Of a stretch of 56,348 bases of DNA, positions 18,276-27,753 are shown in pieces. The DNA is from an uncultured Bacteroidales bacterium. Lineage in GTDB: Bacteria; Bacteroidota; Bacteroidia; Bacteroidales; Muribaculaceae. Every line of letters starts with the position of its first letter. The stretch's first letter is position 1. Made by a program: the position numbers and the translations under genes. The notes below the pieces were generated by a model that saw only the letters and a list, made by a program, of their open reading frames with translations, was not told the origin of the DNA and did no database searches. The DNA is taken from assembly GCA_949123685.1 (NCBI GenBank), contig CASBHZ010000010.1:1-56348 (forward strand), in the 5' to 3' direction.

Positions 18276-18304
18276 CTATATGTCGGTAAACTCTTTGATC
18301 TTTG

Positions 18305-18352
18305 TTTATACAGAGAAAGCGAAGTCCATGGACTTCGCTTTCTCTGTATAAA
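18305..18352. terminator. 48-base perfect palindrome after ompH
   Basis: Perfect inverted repeat centred at 18328/18329, with the arm TTTATACAGAGAAAGCGAAG and four further bases. As RNA it forms a stem of about 22 pairs with a four-base loop. It begins 10 bases after the ompH stop on the minus strand and ends 29 bases before the murI start. It most likely terminates or attenuates transcription from ompH into murI, although the following sequence is only weakly T-rich. Confidence 0.8.
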
Positions 18353-18362
18353 TAGTTATTTC

Positions 18363-18869
18363 TTATTTGAGTCCTAACTTGGCTTTCACAAGGGGAGTGA
18401 TGTCTTCTACGGGCGATGCGTAGAAAAGGATCAGGTCAGGAGAATAATTCTGAATCATGCCGAATCCGTTTTCTTTGCCTACAGATTCAATAGCCTCCTT
18501 GATTTTTTGAGCGATAGGAGCCATGAGAACCTGCTGCTGCTGCTGAATGTCGTTATCAGCATTCTGCATGAAAGACTGAATTTTCTGCTGATAGTCGCTA
18601 ATCTCACGTGTCTTACGCTCGCGGATGGCGGGGAGTTCGTCTTCTTTCATTTTCTGGAACTCGTCAACCATGCGTTTGTATTCATCCTCAAGACGGGTAA
18701 ATTCGTCTTGATATTTTTTCTGTATTTCCTGAAGCTTTGTTGATGCGGTAGTTGTCTCCGGCATTGCAGACATGATTGTAGGTGTGTCAACGATACCGAT
18801 TTTAAGTGTCTGGGCAGAGGCAAACATAGGGATAGCCACTGCTACGGCGAGTAAAATTTTCTTAAGCAT
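18363..18869 (-). CDS. OmpH/Skp-family periplasmic chaperone (second copy)
   Basis: A 168-residue periplasmic chaperone that shields unfolded outer-membrane proteins on the way to BamA. The signal peptide is residues 1-19 (MLKKILLAVAVAIPMFASA). A beta strand follows (LKIGIVDTPTIMSAMPE), then a long charged coiled coil (about 45-115) rich in Lys, Glu and Gln, with a QQQQQ run, and a C-terminal KLGL. It is the downstream member of a tandem pair but has its own promoter 130 bases upstream and its own terminator, so it can be expressed separately from the bamA transcript. Confidence 0.92.
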   Translation of the reverse strand: MLKKILLAVAVAIPMFASAQTLKIGIVDTPTIMSAMPETTTASTKLQEIQKKYQDEFTRLEDEYKRMVDEFQKMKEDELPAIRERKTREISDYQQKIQSFMQNADNDIQQQQQVLMAPIAQKIKEAIESVGKENGFGMIQNYSPDLILFYASPVEDITPLVKAKLGLK

Positions 18870-18998
18870 TTTATTTAATTGTGTTTGTTATTTCAGGTTC
18901 CTTATTTAAGCTGTTACGATTCGTGTCGGTGATCATAGCTGAGCAATGGTATGTATCAATATGATTACCTCTTAACAACCTAAATGGCTATAATGGTG

Positions 18999-19029
18999 CA
19001 AAGATAGTTAATTTAACTAAATATGCAAA
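18999..19029 (-). promoter_or_regulatory. Promoter of the second ompH gene
   Basis: On the minus strand TTTG (19029-19026), 19 bases, then TATCTTTG (19006-18999) matches the Bacteroidota promoter exactly. Predicted transcription start is near 18992, giving a leader of about 120 bases. This explains the 222-base gap between the two ompH genes. Confidence 0.8.
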
Positions 19030-19091
19030 ATCCATTTTCGCTTTTGAGATACTTTAAATATTTCCTTGCGGAACTATGAAAAGAAGTTAAA

Positions 19092-19607
19092 CTATTTGGA
19101 ATATCCAAGTTTGGCAAGGACTTCATTGCTGACGTCTATGCGCGGAGAGGCGAAAACGATGCTCTGGGAAGATGCGCGGTCGAAGATGGTCATGTAGCCT
19201 TTTTCTTCAGCAACAGCCTTCACTGCGTTATATACGTCTTCCTGGATGGGTTTGATCAGCGATTGACGTTTCTTGTAAAGTTCCCCTTCCGGTCCGAAAT
19301 ATTTATAACGGAGGTCAGTTGCCTCTTTCTCTTTAGCGACAATTGCTTCCTCTCGTTTCTTTTTCTGCTCGTCAGTAAGGAAAACCATATCCGACTGATA
19401 GTTCTTGTACATGGTTTCCGCTTCTTTGGAGATTTCGTTAACCTCTTTCTCCCAGCGTTGGGAAACCTGGTTCAACTGTTCGTTTGCCATCTCGTATGAG
19501 GGAACATTGCGCAATATATATTCCATATCGACGAGAGCAAACTTCTGAGCCGAAGCTGCAGCGATGCCGACAACGGCAAGACACAATGTGATAAATACTT
19601 TCTTCAT
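19092..19607 (-). CDS. OmpH/Skp-family periplasmic chaperone (first copy)
   Basis: A 171-residue Skp-type chaperone. The signal peptide is residues 1-20 (MKKVFITLCLAVVGIAAASA), followed by KFALVDMEYILRNVPSYE. A helical tentacle region rich in Glu and Lys runs over about 45-120, and the protein ends VLAKLGYSK. It lies 72 bases downstream of bamA on the same strand, so chaperone and receptor are probably produced together. The two copies in this window share the fold and the C-terminal AKLG but are clearly diverged. Confidence 0.93.
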   Translation of the reverse strand: MKKVFITLCLAVVGIAAASAQKFALVDMEYILRNVPSYEMANEQLNQVSQRWEKEVNEISKEAETMYKNYQSDMVFLTDEQKKKREEAIVAKEKEATDLRYKYFGPEGELYKKRQSLIKPIQEDVYNAVKAVAEEKGYMTIFDRASSQSIVFASPRIDVSNEVLAKLGYSK

Positions 19608-19679
19608 ATCTTTTCTGTTTTTGTCAATTAAGACATTGAGGTTTTCTAAAAGTTTAAGCCGTTAGAGATTCTTAACAAT

Positions 19680-22364
19680 TTAAAATTCTTGTCCGAGAAT
19701 GAAGTGGATCTGTGAGCCGCCTCGCTGTCCCCATACTTTGTCGAAACCGTATGCCCAGTCAATACCGAGGTAACCGAGCACTGAAAGGTATACACGTGCA
19801 CCCACACCGGCACTGCGCTTGAGATTGAAGGGGGAGAAGTCTTTCACGTCATACCATGCATTTCCGGCCTCGGCAAACGCGATCGCGTATATGGTGGTTG
19901 ACGGTTGTAGAAGGAATGGGAAGTGCAATTCAAGGGTAAACTTGCCATAAGCATATCCTTCGTATCCTGACGGGGTGAACTGTCCGTTCTCGTAACCGCG
20001 CATGGAGATAGTCTCGGTGGCGTATGTGTAAGAACCGGTCATACCGTCTCCTCCGAAGTAGAATGTCTCAAACGGGGTCTTGATATGTTTGTTGAATGAA
20101 CCGAGCAAACCGAAGTCGGCGCGAGTCATCAATACGAGTGTCCATTTGCCGTCCGGATCAGTGAGTGGAGTGAAGGTCTTGCTCTTGAAACGCAGTTTAC
20201 AATATTCGATCCAGCGATAGAGCTGGCTACGTGCAGCTTCGCGAGATTCGATGTTCTGGTTGTTGTAGCTTGCGTCTTCGGATAGTTTCGCCCAGTTGCG
20301 TTTGCCGAAGAGGGAGGCAGGGGGGGTCATTGTCAAGTCTATCGAGAATTGGGAACCGCGACGCGTATAAATCGGGTTGTCGATTGATGTGCGCGAGAGC
20401 GTCAGACCGAGTGTGAGCGAGTTTGACGTACCGTTACGCATATAATAGAGGTAGTCCCAGTTCTTGAGGTAATACCAACGATAGGCGAGTTGAGCCTGGA
20501 ATTGGAAATAGTCGTCAGGCCAGCTCAGACGCGTTCCGAATCCGAGGCTTACGCCTGCAAGCTGAAGCACCTTGTTGGGGTCATAAGCATTCTGGATAGC
20601 ATATTGTGACGAATAGTTTGTATTGTGAGAATATTGGTTATACATTGCGTATTGCCATGCATTACTCCAAGAATCGTTATAGAAACTGGAGTTGATACCG
20701 GTAGAGCGGCTATAATCCAATGAAACCGAAAGGGAGTTCGGACGATTGCCTCCAAGCCATGGGTCGAAGAAAGAGATGTTGTAGCTTTGGTAATACTTGG
20801 CATTGGTCTGTGCGGATATAGAGAATGTCTGACCGTCACCGCGTGGTATAATACCTTTGTATGCTCCGGGATTGAAGAGGTTCTTCATGGAGAAGTTGGA
20901 GAAGGAGAGGGCAACTTGTCCTGTGACACCGGTCTGTCCCCAACCGAACGAAAGCTGCACTTTATCGTTGGCTTTTGATTCGAGACCGAACACTATGTCT
21001 ACGGTTCCGTTTGCTTCATCCGGCTGCGGGTTGATGTCCATGGTTTCTGGGTCAAAATGTCCACTGGCTGCAATCTCTCTCGCAGAGCGCATGAGTTCTG
21101 CACGCGAGAAAAGGTCACCGGGGCGTACGCGCAGTTCGCGGCGTATTACCTTCTCGTAGAGCTGGTCGTTACCATTGATCACAACTTTGTTGATACGAGC
21201 CTGAGGACCTTCGATCACTCGCATCTGCAGGGTGATGCTGTCGCCATGCACTTGCTCTTCGATAGGGATGATTGTAGAGAATAGGTATCCGTGGTCAGTG
21301 TAGAGGCTTGATACGGCATCTTCATCTTCGCTCAGACGTTTCTTCAACATTTTCTGGTTATATGTCTCACCGGGATACATGCCCAGATAAGCATTCAGTG
21401 TCTCGGTCGGGTAAACGGTATTGCCGACCCATTCGATGTCGCTGATATAGTATTTCTTACCTTCGTCAATAGTTAGGAACACGTCAACATGCTTATCATC
21501 ATATTTCGCAACGCTGTCGTGTGTAATCTTTGCATCACGATATCCCAACTCGTTATATTTGTCAATGATCCTTACGCGGTCATCTGCAAAGTCGCGGTCA
21601 ACGAATTTCTTCTGACTGAAAAGCTTGAGCAAGTCATTGTTTTCGTTGGTTTTCTTCATGGTGCGCTTGATCTTGCGGTCAGACAGCACTTCGTTCCCAT
21701 TGATGTAGATCTTGTGAACTTTCACCTTGCTGTTCTTATTTACGTCTACGTTCAATATAACCTGATTCTCTTTGGAGAGGTCAGGATGCTGGGTTATCTT
21801 TATTGCAGCGTTTTTGAAACCCTTTTTAGCGTAATATTCTTCAATGATTTTTTTAGCCTGAGCTATGATATTGGGTGTCAACTGCTGACCGGACACCATG
21901 CCGAGACGTTGTTCGAGATCTTTCTTTTCACCGCTTTTAACACCGGTGAAAGTCATTTCCGACATTCGGGGCTGCTGCTCGAGGGCGATCTCAAGCCATA
22001 CTTTGTCTCCTGCTATCTTGTCTACATTGATCTGGACCTTCGAATATAGTCCCTGACGCCAGAAACGTTTGACGGCACCGGTGATCTCGTCGCCCGGGAT
22101 TTCCACACGATCGCCTACCGACAATCCGGAATACCCAATGATCAGATAATCGTCGGCTGAAGGCACGCCTGAAACCCTGATATCCGCTATTTCATATGTC
22201 TTCGGTATCGGGGAATACACGATGTCGGGATTGAACACGGTGTCTACGGCTGATGCTGGCTTGATGTCAAGTGCGTATGCTCCTGCGGCGATGCTGAAGC
22301 AAAGGAGAGTTATTAATGTCTTTTTCAGATGTTTCATATATGTTCGAAGGAATCGAAAAATCAT
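19680..22364 (-). CDS. bamA: Outer-membrane protein assembly factor BamA
   Basis: Core of the BAM complex, which inserts beta-barrel proteins into the outer membrane. The 894 residues comprise a signal peptide, several periplasmic POTRA domains (about 50-480, for example ISDIEWVGNTVYPTETL and INKVVINGNDQLYEKVIRRE), and a 16-strand Omp85 barrel ending in HFILGQEF with the terminal Phe. The barrel carries the conserved RGY motif (MRGYENGQFTPSGYEGYAYG). The internal ATG at 22337 gives the most canonical signal peptide (MKHLKKTLITLLCFSIAAGA), so the true start may be nine codons later than given. It lies 18 bases downstream of uppS. Confidence 0.95.
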   Translation of the reverse strand: MIFRFLRTYMKHLKKTLITLLCFSIAAGAYALDIKPASAVDTVFNPDIVYSPIPKTYEIADIRVSGVPSADDYLIIGYSGLSVGDRVEIPGDEITGAVKRFWRQGLYSKVQINVDKIAGDKVWLEIALEQQPRMSEMTFTGVKSGEKKDLEQRLGMVSGQQLTPNIIAQAKKIIEEYYAKKGFKNAAIKITQHPDLSKENQVILNVDVNKNSKVKVHKIYINGNEVLSDRKIKRTMKKTNENNDLLKLFSQKKFVDRDFADDRVRIIDKYNELGYRDAKITHDSVAKYDDKHVDVFLTIDEGKKYYISDIEWVGNTVYPTETLNAYLGMYPGETYNQKMLKKRLSEDEDAVSSLYTDHGYLFSTIIPIEEQVHGDSITLQMRVIEGPQARINKVVINGNDQLYEKVIRRELRVRPGDLFSRAELMRSAREIAASGHFDPETMDINPQPDEANGTVDIVFGLESKANDKVQLSFGWGQTGVTGQVALSFSNFSMKNLFNPGAYKGIIPRGDGQTFSISAQTNAKYYQSYNISFFDPWLGGNRPNSLSVSLDYSRSTGINSSFYNDSWSNAWQYAMYNQYSHNTNYSSQYAIQNAYDPNKVLQLAGVSLGFGTRLSWPDDYFQFQAQLAYRWYYLKNWDYLYYMRNGTSNSLTLGLTLSRTSIDNPIYTRRGSQFSIDLTMTPPASLFGKRNWAKLSEDASYNNQNIESREAARSQLYRWIEYCKLRFKSKTFTPLTDPDGKWTLVLMTRADFGLLGSFNKHIKTPFETFYFGGDGMTGSYTYATETISMRGYENGQFTPSGYEGYAYGKFTLELHFPFLLQPSTTIYAIAFAEAGNAWYDVKDFSPFNLKRSAGVGARVYLSVLGYLGIDWAYGFDKVWGQRGGSQIHFILGQEF

Positions 22365-22382
22365 CGTAATGTAGAATGTTTT

Positions 22383-23147
22383 TTATATAGTTGAGGAGTT
22401 GACTTGGTCTGAAGTTTTGCCGAATCGTCTTTCTCGGTTCTGATAATCTATCAAGGCGTCAAGATAGGCGCTATTGTCAAAATCAGGCCATAGGATATCG
22501 GTGAAATATAGTTCGCTATATGCTATCTGCCACAATAGGAAATTGGATATCCTTTCTTCTCCGCCGGTGCGTATCAATAGGTCGGGATCCGGGATATTGC
22601 GGGTGGAGAGTGCATTGCAGATGGTTTGTTCATCAATAGACTCCGGATCCAGTTCACATTTTTTTGCCATTTCCGCTATTTCTTTTGCGGCTCGTGTTAT
22701 TTCCCAACGAGAGGAATAACTTAGGCAAAGCAGGAGATTGAGTCCTGTACAGTCAGCTGTCTCTTTTACGCCGTTAAGCAGACTTTCCCTTACTTCTTCA
22801 GGCAGGCGGTCTGTCTCTCCGAGGATGTGGATTTTAACATTGTTTGCTTTCAATTCAGGGGTTTCGCGACGTATTGTCCATCCTATGAGGTGCATCAATG
22901 TGTCTACTTCCGCCTGAGGTCGGTTCCAATTCTCTGTGGAAAAGGCATATAATGTGAGATATTTTATCCCGAGGTCGGAGGAAAAGCGGGTGATGCGGTT
23001 GACGCTGTTGACGCCTTCGGCATGACCGTCGCTGCGTTCTCGGGCACGTTGACGCGCCCATCTGCCGTTTCCATCCATTATGATTGCCACGTGGACGGGA
23101 AGGCGATCAGGATCGAGCATCTTAAGCTTTTTATTTATTTCCTCCAT
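22383..23147 (-). CDS. uppS: Isoprenyl transferase (undecaprenyl diphosphate synthase)
   Basis: Condenses isopentenyl diphosphate units into the C55 lipid carrier for peptidoglycan and surface glycans. IIMDGNGRWA carries the catalytic aspartate near residue 25, with later LTLYAFSTENWNRP and LLIRTGGEERISNFLLWQ signatures. I chose the ATG at 23147 (254 residues) because it matches the family length and leaves 31 bases to the upstream gene. An upstream in-frame ATG at 23222 would overlap that gene by 44 bases and add an atypical hydrophobic leader. Located directly before bamA. Confidence 0.95.
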   Translation of the reverse strand: MEEINKKLKMLDPDRLPVHVAIIMDGNGRWARQRARERSDGHAEGVNSVNRITRFSSDLGIKYLTLYAFSTENWNRPQAEVDTLMHLIGWTIRRETPELKANNVKIHILGETDRLPEEVRESLLNGVKETADCTGLNLLLCLSYSSRWEITRAAKEIAEMAKKCELDPESIDEQTICNALSTRNIPDPDLLIRTGGEERISNFLLWQIAYSELYFTDILWPDFDNSAYLDALIDYQNRERRFGKTSDQVNSSTI

Positions 23148-23178
23148 ATGTCGGTTATCTATTTCCCAAAAGGGGATG

Positions 23179-23868
23179 TTAATCTTTATAATTGCAAACG
23201 GCACACCGTTTGCTAAATTCATAACTTATGGTTATGCTCATGGTTGAATACCAGTCGGTATTTTTCATGAATGAACTCTTGATCCCATAGGGATCTTTGA
23301 GAGCTTCTCCGTCAAGACGGTCAGAAAACGTTTTCTTCATGAGAAATTCGAATCCTATGTTCCAACGCTCGGAGAGCTTGTATTTTACGCCAACCCCGAG
23401 AGGAATGTTGAAGGCTGCTCCCATTTTATTGTCAACGCTCCAGAGGGTCATCCCAACTCCTGCGGCAACATAAGGGGATAGGCGTTTTAACTTTCGGTAA
23501 GTTTCACCGATACCGTAGTTGAAAAAGTTAAACTCCACCATCTCTCCTATCTCGTAGAAGTTTGTAGAGAACTTGTAGGTTTCTCCTCCGGGAAAAACAT
23601 TTGTCATCTTGGAGGAATCACCACGGAGATTGCCTGTATAGAAGTTGGTTTTAAAAGCCCATCGAGGATTTGCCATATATCGGAATAATAACTCGATGTC
23701 CCATCCCGGGTTGCTCCAGAGGTTTGATGTGTTGGCATCGCCAAGATATCCGGTCATGCCTAACCCGGCTCCTATGTCGAAGCGGTAATCCTCTTGTGCG
23801 TTGCCTTTTAATGTCGGTAGCGAACAAACGAGGAAAAGGATTGCGGATATTGCGAATCGTCCTGTCAC
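23179..23868 (-). CDS. DUF6089-type outer-membrane beta-barrel protein
   Basis: A 229-residue protein with signal peptide (about 1-24, ending KGNA) and an eight-strand-like barrel pattern: YRFDIGAGLGMTGYLGD, PYVAAGVGMTLW, IPLGVGVKYKLSERWNIGFE and STMSITISYEF. This matches the DUF6089 family next to uppS-bamA in many Bacteroidales. The function is unknown, and its position with bamA and uppS points to outer-membrane biogenesis. It ends RCAVCNYKD, a CxxC near the C terminus that might bind metal or form a disulfide. Confidence 0.75.
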   Translation of the reverse strand: MTGRFAISAILFLVCSLPTLKGNAQEDYRFDIGAGLGMTGYLGDANTSNLWSNPGWDIELLFRYMANPRWAFKTNFYTGNLRGDSSKMTNVFPGGETYKFSTNFYEIGEMVEFNFFNYGIGETYRKLKRLSPYVAAGVGMTLWSVDNKMGAAFNIPLGVGVKYKLSERWNIGFEFLMKKTFSDRLDGEALKDPYGIKSSFMKNTDWYSTMSITISYEFSKRCAVCNYKD

Positions 23869-23872
23869 TGTG

Positions 23873-25372
23873 TCAGATCACTGGGGTGAAGGAGAGGCGT
23901 GCAAGCACACCGCGCCATATTGTGTTATATAGATCGCCCTGTGGATTGAAACCTCCCAAGAGGTAGATATAAGGGCAGTCCCAGTAAATATTGTCTCCGT
24001 CAACTTCAATGTTATGACCGCGACGTGCAGCTTTCTTCCATGCATCGGAAAGGAGTGCCTTTTTACGCACGGTCATGACTACATTGTCACAGCCTGTCAT
24101 TGTGGGAATCTCTTTGGGAAGTTGCAGGAGTTCGCTGCCTTGTCCCCAGTTCACACCATTGTCGTATGATATGTATACGGTGCGGTTTAAAGTGCCGTCG
24201 GTTTTTCTACCTCCGATTATCATCCATACCGGATATTCCGTCTGGGTCCATGTCGAAGAAGTGAAACGATAACCGTAATAAGGTATTATTGAAGCTCCTA
24301 CCACGGCGGGGATACCGCCTTCTGCGAGTTTTATCCAATTGTATCCGTCAAAAGCCCATGTCGCATCTGAAAGGGTGCCGTCAGTGCGGGTTCCGCCTGC
24401 AAAGAAGCCAACGGGAGAAGATGTCCACTGGTTGGCAAGGATAACGAAATTTGAATATCCGGATATCGGGAACTCGGGATCTATCTGGGTGACATTAAGA
24501 TTTTTGTGAGGATATTGGGCATATTCAAGTCCTTGACTACCATTCTTCAATCCGATTGCAGTGTCAAGGTATGCTCCGAGCATACCTGCCCATGTTTCGC
24601 CTGTGGCAGTCCATGAGAAGCCATCGGCAGACTGATACATCTTGCCCTCAATATCAAGTATCAAGAGGTTTGAAGTCGTGGCGCAAAGGGAGCGCACATC
24701 CGGTGTGAACGGGAATGTCACAGCTGCTTTCTGCCATATGCCATCGAAAAGATTGTCGGATGAAGCAAAAGTATATGTGCCGTCGTTTTCTTCGATAAGG
24801 GATATTGCCTTTCCGTTGAAATCAAGACTTTTCTGGTTGCGGGGGGAATCGTGGCGCGACGGGAGTTTTGACATTGCTCGGTCGCCCCATACGAGGGAGT
24901 CGGTCTTTTCTTTATGAACATTAACCTTGATGCGATATTCGCGTGAAAGCTGGTCATTATCTGTCGATAGTGTCAATGTCACTTTCCCGGTAAAGTCAAT
25001 AGAGTCGGTCGGAGATGTCAGATAGTCGACTTCCCCGGTACGAGTCTGTCCGTCTTCCATTTTCAGAGTGGCTTTTGTGACATAGCTCGAGTATTTGATG
25101 CTTGTTACGAGTTTGTCTATTTTTGTGCCGACGGGGAGGGAATCCGCATTGAATATTACACCGTTCTCAAGGTCAATGGAAAAGAACACGGAGTCAAGGT
25201 TTTCCATAACCTTGTCATCGGTGTTGAGCGAGAAGGCTGTGACCGCCACATTGGAGGGGGTGAGATATATCTCTACTTCTTCGGTTTTTTCGTTGCAGGA
25301 CACGGTCGCAAGTGTCGCGGCGCCTGCCAGAAAGCAGCCGGTTAAACGGCGGAATGTATTGATTAGCTTCAC
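23873..25372 (-). CDS. DUF6242-type lipoprotein with Kelch-like propeller
   Basis: A 499-residue predicted lipoprotein: the N-terminal helix ends in the lipobox LATVSC with Cys26. An immunoglobulin-like region (about 35-150, with DFTGKVTLTLSTDNDQLSRE) precedes a six-blade propeller-like half containing repeated TRTDGTLSDATWAFDGYNW and GGRKTDGTLNRTVYIS motifs. These features fit the DUF6242 family of Bacteroidales; the assignment is from recall. The function is unknown, but surface or periplasmic binding is likely. It starts 4 bases upstream of the DUF6089 gene and shares a transcript with it. The 162-base gap to ribD holds a possible TAAATTTG box at 25449-25456. Confidence 0.72.
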   Translation of the reverse strand: MKLINTFRRLTGCFLAGAATLATVSCNEKTEEVEIYLTPSNVAVTAFSLNTDDKVMENLDSVFFSIDLENGVIFNADSLPVGTKIDKLVTSIKYSSYVTKATLKMEDGQTRTGEVDYLTSPTDSIDFTGKVTLTLSTDNDQLSREYRIKVNVHKEKTDSLVWGDRAMSKLPSRHDSPRNQKSLDFNGKAISLIEENDGTYTFASSDNLFDGIWQKAAVTFPFTPDVRSLCATTSNLLILDIEGKMYQSADGFSWTATGETWAGMLGAYLDTAIGLKNGSQGLEYAQYPHKNLNVTQIDPEFPISGYSNFVILANQWTSSPVGFFAGGTRTDGTLSDATWAFDGYNWIKLAEGGIPAVVGASIIPYYGYRFTSSTWTQTEYPVWMIIGGRKTDGTLNRTVYISYDNGVNWGQGSELLQLPKEIPTMTGCDNVVMTVRKKALLSDAWKKAARRGHNIEVDGDNIYWDCPYIYLLGGFNPQGDLYNTIWRGVLARLSFTPVI

Positions 25373-25534
25373 TTTGTTATTGTTTGCTTGTATGATATTG
25401 ACCAGCCACTAATGCATATGTGCCTTAAGGGCATGATGTTTCAACTTGCAAATTTAGCATTTCTTGGGGAATTATTCTGAAAAATGGTCTATGATTTTTG
25501 AAATTAAATCATTTTAAGGGAATTTTAAATGATT

Positions 25535-26527
25535 TTAACTCCATTGATTCCGTGTAAGAAAGCGTATCGTGTTTTCACGTGTCTTGTATTCTTCGGTTAG
25601 GCGTAAGTTGCCAGGGAGACGGGGGGCTTTTATCCCGTTTAGGATGATATTGGGGGAGCTTTCTATGCGTATTTCGTCAAAAAGCGAGCAGTCGATGAAG
25701 CTTTGGAGCATTTTTGCTCCCCCTTCAACCATGATTGATGTAATGCCGTGCTCGTGATAGAGGTGTGACATATTTTCTTTCAATGGTTTGGAAGGATCGA
25801 GTATGATCGGGTCGCGTTGCATTAATGCAGCATTTTGGGGGATTCGTCCGGATTGAAATATTACAGGGCGTGGAGAATGTCCGTACCATAGACGGGTGGT
25901 CAGCGATGGATTGTCGGAAATTATGGTATCTGTGCCTACAATTATGGCATCGGATAAAGAACGTTCCCTATGCATCTCTACAAGACTCAGCGGGTTGGAG
26001 AATTTAACGCTTTGCCTGTCGGCTAATGCTATGAATCCGTCTGCACTCTGTGCCCATTTGAGTTGGATGAACGGACGATGAAGAGTGTGGGCGGTGATGA
26101 ACCGGCGATTGAGATTGCGGCATTCTTCTTCAAGAATGTTTTCAACAACTTCGATTCCGGCATCCCGGAGCATTCTTATCCCTCTTCCGCTAACCTCTTT
26201 AAATGGGTCTGACATCCCGATTATAACGCGTTTTAAGCGTTTTTCTATTATCAGTTTGCTGCACGGAGGGGTTTTCCCGTAATGGGAACAAGGCTCAAGC
26301 GTTACATATATAGTGGAGAGCGGGAGGAGTTTTTTATCTTCTTCCCTGACAGAAGCTATAGCGTTCACTTCGGCATGAGGACCGCCATAACGACGGTGCC
26401 AACCTTCGCCTATTATGCGACCGTCGGGACCTACGATCACTGCTCCGACCATAGGGTTGGGAGAGACAAAGCCTGCTCCATTTCGGGCAAGCTCAAGTGC
26501 CCTTCTCATGAATTTTTCCTCTATCAT
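25535..26527 (-). CDS. ribD: Bifunctional riboflavin biosynthesis protein RibD
   Basis: Catalyses the deaminase and reductase steps that follow GTP ring opening in riboflavin synthesis. The deaminase half shows the zinc site His51-Ala-Glu53 and Cys80/Cys89 (LEPCSHYGKTPPC). The reductase half follows (about 150-330), including FIQLKWAQSADGFIAL, IIVGTDTIISDNPSLTTRL and IMVEGGAKMLQSFID. At 330 residues it is slightly shorter than many family members. It lies 36 bases downstream of the DUF4421 gene on the same strand. No FMN riboswitch is visible before it. Confidence 0.96.
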   Translation of the reverse strand: MIEEKFMRRALELARNGAGFVSPNPMVGAVIVGPDGRIIGEGWHRRYGGPHAEVNAIASVREEDKKLLPLSTIYVTLEPCSHYGKTPPCSKLIIEKRLKRVIIGMSDPFKEVSGRGIRMLRDAGIEVVENILEEECRNLNRRFITAHTLHRPFIQLKWAQSADGFIALADRQSVKFSNPLSLVEMHRERSLSDAIIVGTDTIISDNPSLTTRLWYGHSPRPVIFQSGRIPQNAALMQRDPIILDPSKPLKENMSHLYHEHGITSIMVEGGAKMLQSFIDCSLFDEIRIESSPNIILNGIKAPRLPGNLRLTEEYKTRENTIRFLTRNQWS

Positions 26528-26563
26528 GGGTAATATGATTAGAACATGCTTATGAGGAGATAT

Positions 26564-27715
26564 TTAAAACCTTACGCCAACACTTAGCTGGGCGTTTTCT
26601 ACAGAGGAGAAGAATGAAAAGTTACCTGAATTATACCAGTTACCATCAATTTTTGCAATCGCACAGACAAAGAAATCACCGAGGTTGTATGTTAACGAGC
26701 CTTGACCTTTTATTATGGCGCAGAATAACTTGCCATTTCCTTCTACGGAATCTTCATATGCGTGAGTGAATCCTATTCCAGGGAAGGCGGAGATGTTGAA
26801 AAGCAGGTGCCGGTTAATCACCCAGTTGTAACTGTAGCCTCCCATAAGGGTATAGGAATTATAATGAAAACGGTATAATTGGGGATGGATTGTAAGGTAG
26901 GGACTCAGATTCTTCGGGATCTGGTTTAGGTCCATGTTAATGTCCAGGTTGTTGTAGTTGAAGCCGATGATTGCTGACCCTGCACTCCTTTTCTGAAATT
27001 TGGAGAAGTTATAGGCGGCTCCCATAGCGAATTTGCGATTATTGAAGAAATAATATCCGTTTACTCCGATTGTCTTTTGCGTGGCTCCGGGGAACGCCTC
27101 TTTGATAAGCCTGCCGTCGTTATATTTCCCGAATGTGCGTATGAATGTGCCGCCGGTGTTTTCCCAATAGTGAGCCTCTATGTTGAATCGGGCGCAATTG
27201 AAATTAAATTCAAGTTTTTTGTGATTGGATGGTCTGTTTCCAATCACGTTGCTCATGTCGAGTGAATAGCCTATGCTGACAGCCATGTATTGGACATATG
27301 CTCCGGCATTGCAATATATTTCGCTCATCATTCGCACAGGCATCTTTTTCCCGATGTTAAGGTAGTAGGAGTCCACCCAATTGTCGGAAACGACGCGGGC
27401 TTTCCATCTGCGTCCGGTGCCGACTACGTAATCAGGATCATAGGAGTTGAAAGTTTTATCAGCCCAGTTATATGTTTTCACGCAGAACCCCAAGAATTTT
27501 GGATATTCTACAGTTGTGTCCGCAAGGTTGAGTTTCCCTTTCTTCAATAATTGCCACCAATTACGAGTCTCTTCGGCATCTTTATCACAAATAGCCATAT
27601 GTCGGTATTCACCCTCGTTATTAGTGAAAAGGGAATCTGTCCTATCTTGTGCAGATAGGTTGAAACAGGTAAGCAATATGAGAACAGATACTATGGTTCT
27701 AAAAAAATTGGCCAT
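26564..27715 (-). CDS. DUF4421-type outer-membrane protein
   Basis: A 383-residue exported protein with signal peptide (about 1-22, ending LSA before QDRTD). Many short amphipathic beta strands follow, including YDPDYVVGTGRRWKARVVSD, VSIGYSLDMSNVIGNRPSN and RHLLFNISAFPGIGFTHAY. It ends LSVGVRF with the terminal Phe typical of outer-membrane barrels. This is the pattern of the Bacteroidales DUF4421 family. No catalytic motif was seen and no function is known. It is placed between mltG and ribD in a minus-strand row. Confidence 0.72.
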   Translation of the reverse strand: MANFFRTIVSVLILLTCFNLSAQDRTDSLFTNNEGEYRHMAICDKDAEETRNWWQLLKKGKLNLADTTVEYPKFLGFCVKTYNWADKTFNSYDPDYVVGTGRRWKARVVSDNWVDSYYLNIGKKMPVRMMSEIYCNAGAYVQYMAVSIGYSLDMSNVIGNRPSNHKKLEFNFNCARFNIEAHYWENTGGTFIRTFGKYNDGRLIKEAFPGATQKTIGVNGYYFFNNRKFAMGAAYNFSKFQKRSAGSAIIGFNYNNLDINMDLNQIPKNLSPYLTIHPQLYRFHYNSYTLMGGYSYNWVINRHLLFNISAFPGIGFTHAYEDSVEGNGKLFCAIIKGQGSLTYNLGDFFVCAIAKIDGNWYNSGNFSFFSSVENAQLSVGVRF

Positions 27716-27753
27716 GTCAATAAAAGTTGATGATATGGTCTTCTATGTTAATT

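Noticed and set aside
23148..23222. Earlier start for uppS
   Set aside because: It would overlap the preceding gene by 44 bases and add residues not found in the family.
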